A stretch of DNA of 35,664 nucleotides from Brevinematales bacterium. GTDB taxonomy: Bacteria > Spirochaetota > Brevinematia > Brevinematales > JAOACQ01. Numbering within the stretch: the first letter of the stretch is position 1; each line of letters begins with the position of its first letter. Where the stretch lies: NCBI GenBank assembly GCA_020052515.1, contig JAGVOW010000102.1, positions 1 to 35,664 of the forward strand. Direction: 5' to 3'. Shown here piece after piece: positions 8,598-15,971 of the stretch. Under the pieces are notes generated by a model, which ran no database searches, was not told the origin of the DNA, and saw only the letters and a program-made list of their open reading frames with translations. A program made the position numbers and the translations under genes.

Positions 8598-9383
8598 TCA
8601 TGTTTTTAAAACGACATAAACGCAATGATAACTCGCTTTTATTTTTCCCTCTTCCTTAAATTCTTGATCGTATATTTTCATAGCTTCCTTCAAGAGTAAA
8701 ATATTCTGTGAGGCAACATTATTCCCAGCGCCGATTTTCTTGATCGCGCGCAGAAAATCCAATGCGGAGCCATAATATTCTGTTTCGATGCTTTCCTCAA
8801 CGCGGATTCGCGATTCCGGGAACAAACTTTTAAAGTCTTCCTGAAGGGGAAAAGATTCTATCGCCAGAAGCGGTTTTTTCAGTCCAAGCCTATCCGCGGC
8901 TTTTTTGTAGGAAAATCTTAGCTCTGGAAAGGTTTGCCTTCCAAAAACAGAGAAGGCTAAAACTCCTCCAGTGCTTAATGCGGAATATAGTTTTGTCAGG
9001 GTTTGAGAAAGGTTGTTCAGCCACTGAAAAGCGGCATTGGAAACAATAAGGCCATATTTTTTTTTAAGAGGAATTTCCTCAATATCGCCGCAAACGAGCT
9101 GAAGATTATCCAGCTTGAATTTATTCCGGCAAACTTCGAGCATTTTGGGTGCGAGGTCAACCGCCGTTATAGAAGAAGCAGGGTAATTTTTGATCAGGTC
9201 CAGAAGCATAAAACCGGTGCCGCATCCAATGTCCAGAATATTTTTTTCGTTAAGAGAGAGATTTTCTTCTGGTTTTGTAAGAGCCGAAAGTCTCTCGGCC
9301 ATTTTTTTCTGTATTTTCGCGTAGCGGTCATAATACAAAGCCCCGTGGTTGAAATGATCCCTGACTAAATTCTTATTGATCAT
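8598..9383 (-). CDS. bioC: Malonyl-ACP O-methyltransferase
   Basis: BioC methylates the free carboxyl of malonyl-ACP so that fatty acid synthesis can build a pimeloyl chain. The 261 residues match the family's usual length (about 250). The SAM-binding motif I is NILDIGCGTGFMLLDL near residues 48-63, followed by an acidic residue in TAVDLAPKML and motif II/III regions (LQLVCGDIEEIPL and VSNAAFQWLN). The ATG overlaps the end of the upstream esterase gene by 11 bases, so the two are translationally coupled. It is the last gene of the biotin operon. Its placement beside a BioH-type esterase shows that this organism uses the BioC-BioH route to pimelate. Confidence 0.93.
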   Translation of the reverse strand: MINKNLVRDHFNHGALYYDRYAKIQKKMAERLSALTKPEENLSLNEKNILDIGCGTGFMLLDLIKNYPASSITAVDLAPKMLEVCRNKFKLDNLQLVCGDIEEIPLKKKYGLIVSNAAFQWLNNLSQTLTKLYSALSTGGVLAFSVFGRQTFPELRFSYKKAADRLGLKKPLLAIESFPLQEDFKSLFPESRIRVEESIETEYYGSALDFLRAIKKIGAGNNVASQNILLLKEAMKIYDQEFKEEGKIKASYHCVYVVLKT

Positions 9384-10101
9384 AACTTTTTTCCAGATTC
9401 CAGAATTGTTTGAAAGAGGCGAGAAAAGGTTCTACCTGGGTCAAAAAAGGCATGTGGCCTGCACCGTTGAATTTTATTATATGAGAATGTCCTCGCCAGT
9501 GCTTGCGGATCCAGTCAGCAGCACCGATAGAGCAGATTTTATCTTCTTCGCCATGCATCAAAAGAACAGGCATCTCTAATTCGCCTATTCGGCTTCGAAG
9601 GTCTGTTTGAATCAGATAATCCAGTCCAATGGCCAGAACTTTTGGGTCCACCGTCCTGTGGATGGGGGAGGGTTTTTCTTCACTGGAAAACAAAAGGGAA
9701 TCAAATTCAGAAAGGACTTTTTCAGGCTGAGTAATCAAATTGCTTTTCATTCTTTCCGAAATTCTGGAGGGCCAGCCTGAAATATAGCCTTCTGCTTTTT
9801 TCTGGATAAAACAAGAGGTGCCGGAAACAAGCGTCAGGTTCTGGATTTTATCGGGAAAAGCAAGTGCCGTCTCCAGCGCGGCAAGGGCGCCCATGGAATG
9901 TCCCAAAATGCAGCATGGCCCTTTTGTTTTCCCTACGGCTTCAGAGACGAGCTCAGGAATATCAGATGCTTTTTGAACCTTTTCGCATTGAATAAAAGTG
10001 AGGTCAAAGAAAGCGCCTAATTTTTCGCTCATATTTTCCCATATTCTCTGGTCCATGCTCCAGCCGGGAATTAAAATCAATTCAGTTTTTTCTTTCATCA
10101 A
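9373..10101 (-). CDS. bioH: Pimeloyl-ACP methyl ester carboxylesterase (BioH-like)
   Basis: This alpha/beta hydrolase should remove the methyl ester from pimeloyl-ACP methyl ester, ending the BioC-started chain. In 242 residues it has LIPGW near the N-terminus (the oxyanion region), a nucleophile elbow GHSMG near residue 88, an acid in MHGEEDKI near 197-203, and a catalytic His in GAGHMPF near 223-229. The ribosome site is GAAGGATTTG before the ATG, 30 bases after the bioF stop; its end overlaps bioC. Several unrelated hydrolases (BioG, BioK, BioJ and others) can fill this step. The PGW motif, length and position favour BioH, but the exact family is inferred. Confidence 0.85.
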   Translation of the reverse strand: MMKEKTELILIPGWSMDQRIWENMSEKLGAFFDLTFIQCEKVQKASDIPELVSEAVGKTKGPCCILGHSMGALAALETALAFPDKIQNLTLVSGTSCFIQKKAEGYISGWPSRISERMKSNLITQPEKVLSEFDSLLFSSEEKPSPIHRTVDPKVLAIGLDYLIQTDLRSRIGELEMPVLLMHGEEDKICSIGAADWIRKHWRGHSHIIKFNGAGHMPFLTQVEPFLASFKQFWNLEKSYDQ

Positions 10102-10131
10102 ATCCTTCTAACTATTAGCCTCATCCCCCGG

Positions 10132-11301
10132 CTACAAAAACATTGTCTTTTTTATTTTCTCAAAAGCAAATTCCAAATCTTCCACACTGTGTGTCGCCAT
10201 GAGAGAAATCCTCAGCCGGCTCTTTCCTTCTTTTACTGTCGGCGGCCGGATAGCCGGAATAAAAACCCCTTCCTCAAAAAGCATCCGGCTGTACAGAGCG
10301 GCTTTTGAGGATTCTCCAACCATGACTGGAATAATGGGAGTTTTGCTCTCTTGCACAGAAAACCCCGCTTGAAAAAGCTTTGACGAAAACCATGCCGCGT
10401 TTTCCAGCAGTCTTTTTCTCGGCAAGCTATCCTCCCGGATAATTTCCAGTGCTTTCAGAGAAACCGCGATGGTTTGTGGCGCGAGCGCCGTAGAATAAAC
10501 AAAGCTTCTTGCACGGTGCTTCAGAAAATCGATCAGCACTTCCGGCCCGGCTACATAGCCGCCTTCGCTTGCGAAGGCTTTGCTCAAAGTGCCCATCTGG
10601 ACATCCACTTTATCTTTCAGGCCAAAATATTCCGCGGTGCCCGAACCATTTTCTCCAAGGATTCCCGCGGCATGGGCATCGTCCACCATCGAAATTAAAC
10701 CATAATGTTTCGCGATAGAAGTAATTTCCGGAAGAGGGGCAATGTCGCCGTCCATACTGAAAACCCCATCGGTCACAATCAGGCCGGGCTTGTTTTTATT
10801 TTTCTCGACTTTTTTGAGCAAGTCAGATGTATCGCAATGTTTATACACAATGAGTTCCGCACCGGAAAGCCTGATCCCATCGATGATGCTGGCGTGATTG
10901 AGTTTGTCGCAGTAAACGGCCCAGCCCGGCCCAGCGAGGGCGGTAATAGTTCCAAGATTCGCCATATAACCCGTGTTAAAAACAAGGCATGCGGGCGTCT
11001 TTTTGAATAAAGCCAATTGTTTTTCCAATTCCAGGTGCAGAATGGATGTCCCGGTGGTCAAACGGGATCCGCCCGCGCCGGTGCCATAATGTTCAATAGC
11101 TTCCTTAGCGGCTATTTTTAAGCGCTCATCATCGCATAATCCTAGGTAATTGTTAGAAGACAGAAGCAAAATTCTTTTTCCTTCTACGATTGAAAAAGGC
11201 GCCTGAGGAGCGCTGAAGGCTTTGAACTGCCGATATAGGCCTTTCGTTTTTATCTCCTCTAATTGGCCTTCCATAAACCGCAGAGGGTTTTGAGTTAACA
11301 T
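10132..11301 (-). CDS. bioF: 8-amino-7-oxononanoate synthase
   Basis: BioF condenses pimeloyl-ACP (or -CoA) with L-alanine, releasing CO2, to form 7-keto-8-aminopelargonate; it is a PLP alpha-oxoamine synthase. The 389 residues are full length. Visible features are SSNNYLGL near 48-55, GAGGSRLTTG (75-84), the PLP-stacking His H136 (LNHASIIDG), the ring-nitrogen Asp in VDDAH (207) and the Schiff-base lysine K241 in GTLSKAFASEGG. The ATG overlaps the end of bioD by 7 bases. It sits third in the biotin operon. Confidence 0.95.
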   Translation of the reverse strand: MLTQNPLRFMEGQLEEIKTKGLYRQFKAFSAPQAPFSIVEGKRILLLSSNNYLGLCDDERLKIAAKEAIEHYGTGAGGSRLTTGTSILHLELEKQLALFKKTPACLVFNTGYMANLGTITALAGPGWAVYCDKLNHASIIDGIRLSGAELIVYKHCDTSDLLKKVEKNKNKPGLIVTDGVFSMDGDIAPLPEITSIAKHYGLISMVDDAHAAGILGENGSGTAEYFGLKDKVDVQMGTLSKAFASEGGYVAGPEVLIDFLKHRARSFVYSTALAPQTIAVSLKALEIIREDSLPRKRLLENAAWFSSKLFQAGFSVQESKTPIIPVMVGESSKAALYSRMLFEEGVFIPAIRPPTVKEGKSRLRISLMATHSVEDLEFAFEKIKKTMFL

Positions 11302-11999
11302 AAATCTTCCAGCCAGTTTTTTACAAATAACTCCATAAAAGCCTTTTTATTTTTCCTGATAGAAAAATTCTCTCCCATCCAGGGAATGGTTCCCAAAATC
11401 GGCAAATTGGTTAATTTTTCAATACTATTCAAATTATCCTTTTCTATATCAGTTCCGGTAAAGCCATTCAAAATGATTCCCTTCACAGCAATGCCAAACT
11501 GGCGGGCAAACTCAACTGTGAGGAGGGTGTGATTCAAAGTGCCCAATCCGGCGCGCGCTGTAATGATACAGGGTAGGCCAGAATCCCGAATAAAATCGGC
11601 GATCAGGTAGCCTTCATCGTTGAGCGGGACGGCTATGCCGCCGCATCCTTCCGCGAGAATAAATTCGTATTTTTCCTGAAGTTTTTGAAAAGCTTGAAGA
11701 AGGCTGTTTTTTTTTATAGGCCTATTTTCCAATCGAGCGGCAAAATGAGGAGATGCAGCGCGCTCAAAGATAAAGGGGGTTATGTTTTCGTTCTTTTCAT
11801 CAAGGCCCGCGATTGCTTTGACCAGCTCAGTGTCCTCTGGAAAAAGCTCTCCGTTTATTCTTTCCGCTCCGGTAAGCGCCGGCTTAAAATAGCAGGCGTT
11901 TATCCCTCTAGAGCGCAGTAAAGTTAAAATGCCCGCTGACACAATCGTTTTACCGACGCCGGTGTCTGTCCCGGTAATAAACAAGCCTTTTCCGGTCAT
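11295..11999 (-). CDS. bioD: ATP-dependent dethiobiotin synthetase
   Basis: BioD closes the ureido ring of dethiobiotin from 7,8-diaminopelargonate, CO2 and ATP. The 234 residues match the family length. The P-loop is GTDTGVGKT at about residues 10-18, followed by a conserved CYFKPALTG region and EGCGGIAVPL near 116-125. The ATG overlaps the bioB stop by 4 bases (ATGA), and the end overlaps bioF, so translation is coupled through bioB-bioD-bioF. Confidence 0.95.
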   Translation of the reverse strand: MTGKGLFITGTDTGVGKTIVSAGILTLLRSRGINACYFKPALTGAERINGELFPEDTELVKAIAGLDEKNENITPFIFERAASPHFAARLENRPIKKNSLLQAFQKLQEKYEFILAEGCGGIAVPLNDEGYLIADFIRDSGLPCIITARAGLGTLNHTLLTVEFARQFGIAVKGIILNGFTGTDIEKDNLNSIEKLTNLPILGTIPWMGENFSIRKNKKAFMELFVKNWLEDLC

Positions 12000-12961
12000 T
12001 GTACTTCCAATCCCTGTTCTGAAATCAAGCGCTTGTCTTCCGCGATGGTGTTGCCCGCCGTCGTGAGAAAATTTCCCACAAGCGCGGCATTGATCCCGGC
12101 GCGGTAGCCTTTTGACTGTTCAGAACCCAGTGCCTTTCTACCGCCGGCATAGCGGATAAAAGCTGTCGGGTGGATAAAGCGAAAAACAGCTATAGTGCGG
12201 AAAACCTCTTCCGGGCTAAGCGAAGGCTGTTTTTCCAGAGGCGTTCCGGGGATGGGAGTTAAAATATTAATAGGGATGGATTTTATTCCAAGGTGCTTGA
12301 GTTCAAAAGCCATTTCCAGGCGGTCCCGCATGGTTTCCCCCATACCGATAATGCCGCCTGAGCAGACCGGAAGGCCAGCTTTCTGGATATTCTGAATGCT
12401 TTGGATCCGGTCCTCATAAGAATGAGTTGTGCAGATTTTGGGGTAGAAATTCCTGCTGGTCTCAATGTTGTGATGGTACATCGTGATCCCTTTATTCTTC
12501 AAAAGGACTGATTGTTCAAAAGAAAGTTTCCCCAGCGAAGCGCATAAATCAAGCTTTGTTTTTTTTCTCAATTCCTGGTAAATAGAAATAATTTGCTCAA
12601 AATCTTCAGGGCTCAATGTGTTGCCGCTGGTGATCAAAGAAAATCTTTTGACACCGGCAGACTCGTTTTCCAGGGCAAGTTTCAGCACTTCTTTTCTATT
12701 GACCAGCGGGTACTCCTTTACTCCTGTTTGATAATGCGCTGATTGTGCGCAGTATCTGCAGTTTTCGGAGCAGGCCCCCGATTTTGCGTTCATAATCGAA
12801 CAAAGGTCAGCCTTGCTGCCATTCAACTGTTCTCGAATTTGGTTGGCGGCTGAGTATAATGCTTCCGCGTCTTTCGTTTGAGAAAGCATTTCGGCTTCTT
12901 CGAAAGAAATAGAAAATCCTGACAGCACTTTCTTTTCCATAGCCAAGATAAAGGAATCCAT
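11996..12961 (-). CDS. bioB: Biotin synthase
   Basis: BioB is the radical SAM enzyme that inserts sulfur into dethiobiotin. It has the [4Fe-4S] motif CSENCRYC (CxxxCxxC) and the [2Fe-2S] ligands: the cysteines in LDLCASLG and VCSGGIIGMGE, and the Arg in FIRYAGGR. I place the start at the ATG at 12961, with GGAG 5 bases upstream, giving 321 residues, typical for BioB. A longer frame to 13003 would run into the palindromic repeat and adds 14 residues with no family match. It is the first gene of the biotin operon. Confidence 0.95.
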   Translation of the reverse strand: MDSFILAMEKKVLSGFSISFEEAEMLSQTKDAEALYSAANQIREQLNGSKADLCSIMNAKSGACSENCRYCAQSAHYQTGVKEYPLVNRKEVLKLALENESAGVKRFSLITSGNTLSPEDFEQIISIYQELRKKTKLDLCASLGKLSFEQSVLLKNKGITMYHHNIETSRNFYPKICTTHSYEDRIQSIQNIQKAGLPVCSGGIIGMGETMRDRLEMAFELKHLGIKSIPINILTPIPGTPLEKQPSLSPEEVFRTIAVFRFIHPTAFIRYAGGRKALGSEQSKGYRAGINAALVGNFLTTAGNTIAEDKRLISEQGLEVQ

Positions 12962-12977
12962 AAGAGCTCCAAAAAAA

Positions 12978-13019
12978 CGCCTCACCCACAACCCCCTCTC
13001 CAAACTTTGGAGAAGGGGG
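12978..13019. repeat. GC-rich palindromic repeat before bioB
   Basis: CGCCTCACCC (12978-12987) is followed by an imperfect palindrome, CCCCCTCTCCAAA then TTTGGAGAAGGGGG (12992-13019). It resembles the element at 4391-4459, but the outer complementary arm is lost. It lies in the bioB mRNA leader, just upstream of the ribosome site. Confidence 0.6.
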
Positions 13020-13054
13020 AGTCGAGCTGACGAGGCAGAGGTAAAACTGTATAA

Positions 13055-13083
13055 ATTATAAAAAGACTAAAGGTTTGTGTCAA
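13055..13083 (-). promoter_or_regulatory. Consensus sigma70 promoter of the biotin operon
   Basis: On the minus strand there is TTGACA (13078-13083), a 17-base spacer and TATAAT (13055-13060): both boxes perfect, at the ideal distance. The bioB start is about 95 bases downstream, so the palindrome at 12992-13019 is in the leader. Confidence 0.85.
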
Positions 13084-13105
13084 CCATTTTAAAAAGTTGG
13101 TTTAC
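13079..13105. promoter_or_regulatory. Dyad over the biotin promoter -35 box, candidate operator
   Basis: GTAAACC and GGTTGAC (minus-strand reading) form an inverted repeat with a 13-base gap, covering the -35 box. BirA operators in many bacteria have arms like TGTAAACC and GGTTTACA, but with longer gaps of about 14-16. The arms agree except at one base, and the gap is short. A BirA-type biotin repressor site is plausible; no birA is in the window. Confidence 0.4.
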
Positions 13106-13124
13106 TTATTTTTAGATAGCATTT

Positions 13125-13153
13125 TTGCTTTTTCCTTTCCTGTAGTTTAAAAT
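13125..13153 (+). promoter_or_regulatory. Sigma70-type promoter of the cation ATPase
   Basis: TTGCTT (13125-13130), a 17-base spacer and TAAAAT (13148-13153). It diverges from the biotin promoter, and the two -35 boxes are about 40 bases apart. Confidence 0.6.
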
Positions 13154-13187
13154 AAAGCAGTTGAGATAACGCAAAAAGGCGACAAAT

Positions 13188-13219
13188 CCATAGGTGACAA
13201 TAATTATTGTCGCCTATGG
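13188..13219 (+). promoter_or_regulatory. 32-bp palindrome in the cation ATPase leader
   Basis: The arms CCATAGGTGACAATAA (13188-13203) and TTATTGTCGCCTATGG (13204-13219) are complementary at 15 of 16 positions. The element lies between the promoter and the ribosome site (AAAGGAG), 19 bases before the ATG. It could be an operator downstream of the transcription start, or an RNA hairpin over the leader. A further GGCGACAA at 13179-13186 repeats part of the arm. Confidence 0.6.
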
Positions 13220-13238
13220 TGAGTTGAAAGGAGCACTT

Positions 13239-15971
13239 ATGCATTCTTTAGAGACCTATTATTCTTTACCCGTAGAAGAGGGGCTTTTAAAAATGGGGTC
13301 ATCCCAGAACGGACTGGCCGAAGGGCGGGCTAAGGAATCCCTCAAGCAATTTGGTTTTAATGAATTGACCGCGGCGAGGAAAAAGAATTTATTGGAAAAA
13401 ATATTGGATTCCATTCTGGAGCCGATGATTCTGATTTTGATCGCGGCCTCATTGTTTTCTTTTCTAATCCATGATGTAATAGAAGGATGCGCGATATTGG
13501 GCGTGGTGGTCATTAATACCATCATCGGCCTCATTCAGGAAGGCAAGGCGGAAAAAGCGGTAGAAGCTCTGAAAAAGATGCTTTCGCCGCAATCGAAGGT
13601 CATTCGGGATGGAGAATTGCAGGTCATTGCTTCCCGCTTTCTGGTGCCCGGTGATGTGATTGTTTTTGAAGCGGGAGATATTGTTCCGGCGGACGCGAGA
13701 ATCATAGAAGCGAGAAATCTTTTGATTGATGAGGCGCACCTTACCGGCGAAAGCGAGCCTATTGCGAAAAAAAGCATCACATTGACGGAGCCCAATCTGA
13801 AGCTTTACGAAATGAGCAACATGGTTTTTACAGGGAGTAAAGTGCTGGACGGAACGGGCAGGGCTTTTGTGGTCAAAACCGGCAATCTCACCGAAATGGG
13901 AGCGATTGCCCGGAACGTGCAGGAATCGGAGGAAGAAAAATCGCCGCTTCAAAGAAAGTTGAACCGGGAAATGAAGTTTCTCGTGATCCTGGCTTTTGTA
14001 TCGGCTATTTTTGTCTTTGCCGTTTCGCTTGGAAAAAATCTGGATATCTCACTTTTTAAGAATCTGGATTGGAATATTTTGATAAAGCAATTGGAAATCC
14101 CTATTCTCCTTTCCATCAGCGTGATGGTGGCGATTTTCCCGGAAGGATTGCCCGCCGCTATTACCATTGGCCTATCGCTGGCTGTGGAGCGGCTGGCAAA
14201 GAACTCAGTGATCGTCAAAAAGCTTTCCTCCGTGGAAACGCTGGGCAATGTGGATTACATCTGCACGGATAAAACCGGCACAATCACCCAGCACAATATG
14301 ACAGCTAAAGAGTTTTTTTTAAGCCCTTCTTTTTATAATAATTCTGACGTGTTTAAAATGATCGCGGAAGGGGAGAGCCAGGCTTTTCATGACATCTTCC
14401 TGATCGCCAATAAATGCTCCACGGCGCAGGTAGTGGAAGAGGACGGCAACATTGTCAGGGAAATGGGCGATCCTACGGAAACGGCTTTGATAAAGGCGGG
14501 AATGATCAGCGGCTTTAAGCCGGAACTTTATCAGGGTTATCAGCTTGTGGATAATATACCCTTTTCTTCTGATTTAATGTACTCCGCGGCCCTGGTGGAA
14601 GAAACGAATCAGAAGAAGGCGATGCTTATAAAAGGGGCGCCTGAGAAGATTTTAGAAATGAGCTCTTTTTTATGGAAAGAAAACCGCGAAGTCTCTTTAA
14701 CTGCCGCTGAAAAGAACTTCATTTTGAAAGAACTTTCCCAGAAGGCGGAGAAGGGTTTTCGCTTGATCGCGTTTGCCCGGAAGGCAGATTCCTCCTCTGA
14801 GAAGAAAATGGACGTGAACCGGATGGGAGGTTTTACTTTTCTGGCGACTGCCGTGCTGTATGATCCGCCGAAGGATGAAGTAAAGGGTGTGATCCGGGAA
14901 GCAAGGTCTGCGGGCATTAACCTTGTTATGATTACCGGGGATTCCAAGAAGACAGGCTTTTCCATCGCCCAGAGTGTCGGAATTGCTGAAGATGAAGATC
15001 AAGCCATTGAGGGAAAAGAACTGGAAAAACTGAGTGAAAGTGATTTTGCTTCGGAAGTGGAAAGACTTCGGGTTTATTCTCGTGTGGCGCCGCTGGATAA
15101 GCTTAAAATTGTGCAGAAACTCAAGGAAAAAGGCCACATTGTGGCAATGACAGGGGATGGTGTCAATGACGCGCCGGCGCTAAAAAAAGCGGACGTCGGC
15201 ATCGCGATGGGGCGTGCAGGCACACAGGTATCCCAGGAAGCGGCTGAAATGATCCTCACCGATGACAATTTTTCCACGATCGTAGACGCCATTAAGGAAG
15301 GAAGGACCATCTATCAGAATTTGAAAAAACTGATTCGGTATTTAATCAGCAACAATGTCGGCAAACTGATCGCCGTATTGGCCGCGCCGATTCTGGGTTA
15401 TGCCTCTCCGCTTACGGCTATCCAGCTGCTCTGGTCCAATGTGGTGATGGAATCCTTTCCGGGAGTGGGCATCAGCATCGATTCTGGAGGCAAAAACATT
15501 ATGCGGCAGAAACCGGCCAAAATAGATGAGCCTATTATTAGTAAAAGGGAAAGATTGCAGCTGATATTGGATGGGTTCTTGTTTGGAATCTTTATTCTTG
15601 CCGGCTACATTCTTACTTTTGAGCTTTTCAAGCAGAATGGCAAAGAGATCGCGGAAAAAATGGCCCGGACAGTTTCCTTTTCTATCACGCTCTTGTCGCC
15701 GCAGATTTATGTTTTTGTTTTACGGGAAGGCGGTTTTGTAGAAAAAATAGCCGCTCCGAACAAGCTTTTAAAATCCCTCTTTTTCATTACGCTTGTCATG
15801 ATTTTGTGCATTATTTATCTGCCGCCATTGAATGCTTTGTTTTTAACTGTCCCTATAACCGATTGGAAAATAGGGCTTTTGATTCTGGGGCTTTCATTGC
15901 TTACTTCCCTCATTCGGCTCTTCGTTTTCCTTCTCTCTCGCGATCATAAGGGAAAGCTTTCTCCGGCTTAA
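13239..15971 (+). CDS. P2-type cation-transporting ATPase
   Basis: This inner-membrane pump of about 910 residues exports or imports a cation using ATP. It has the N-terminal cation-ATPase domain, the actuator motif LTGES (about 168-172), PEGLP in M4 (about 301-305), the phosphorylated Asp in DKTGT (about 344) and the hinge GDGVNDAP. Ten membrane helices are expected. The start at 13239 has AAAGGAG 6 bases upstream; the GTG at 13194 lies inside the palindrome and is rejected. It resembles Ca2+ ATPases, but the SERCA site-I glutamate of M5 (SNVGE) is Lys here (NNVGK). In M6, NLVTD becomes NVVME. The ion is therefore uncertain. Its 3' end overlaps the convergent comEC by 78 bases. Confidence 0.92.
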   Translation: MHSLETYYSLPVEEGLLKMGSSQNGLAEGRAKESLKQFGFNELTAARKKNLLEKILDSILEPMILILIAASLFSFLIHDVIEGCAILGVVVINTIIGLIQEGKAEKAVEALKKMLSPQSKVIRDGELQVIASRFLVPGDVIVFEAGDIVPADARIIEARNLLIDEAHLTGESEPIAKKSITLTEPNLKLYEMSNMVFTGSKVLDGTGRAFVVKTGNLTEMGAIARNVQESEEEKSPLQRKLNREMKFLVILAFVSAIFVFAVSLGKNLDISLFKNLDWNILIKQLEIPILLSISVMVAIFPEGLPAAITIGLSLAVERLAKNSVIVKKLSSVETLGNVDYICTDKTGTITQHNMTAKEFFLSPSFYNNSDVFKMIAEGESQAFHDIFLIANKCSTAQVVEEDGNIVREMGDPTETALIKAGMISGFKPELYQGYQLVDNIPFSSDLMYSAALVEETNQKKAMLIKGAPEKILEMSSFLWKENREVSLTAAEKNFILKELSQKAEKGFRLIAFARKADSSSEKKMDVNRMGGFTFLATAVLYDPPKDEVKGVIREARSAGINLVMITGDSKKTGFSIAQSVGIAEDEDQAIEGKELEKLSESDFASEVERLRVYSRVAPLDKLKIVQKLKEKGHIVAMTGDGVNDAPALKKADVGIAMGRAGTQVSQEAAEMILTDDNFSTIVDAIKEGRTIYQNLKKLIRYLISNNVGKLIAVLAAPILGYASPLTAIQLLWSNVVMESFPGVGISIDSGGKNIMRQKPAKIDEPIISKRERLQLILDGFLFGIFILAGYILTFELFKQNGKEIAEKMARTVSFSITLLSPQIYVFVLREGGFVEKIAAPNKLLKSLFFITLVMILCIIYLPPLNALFLTVPITDWKIGLLILGLSLLTSLIRLFVFLLSRDHKGKLSPA

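Noticed and set aside
8363-8659. 98-residue plus-strand open reading frame
   Set aside because: It crosses two palindromic elements and the end of bioC on the other strand, and has no protein-like pattern.
13259-15310. Several long minus-strand open reading frames inside the ATPase gene
   Set aside because: They are antisense shadows of a gene with complete P-type ATPase motifs; none shows a ribosome site or family features.
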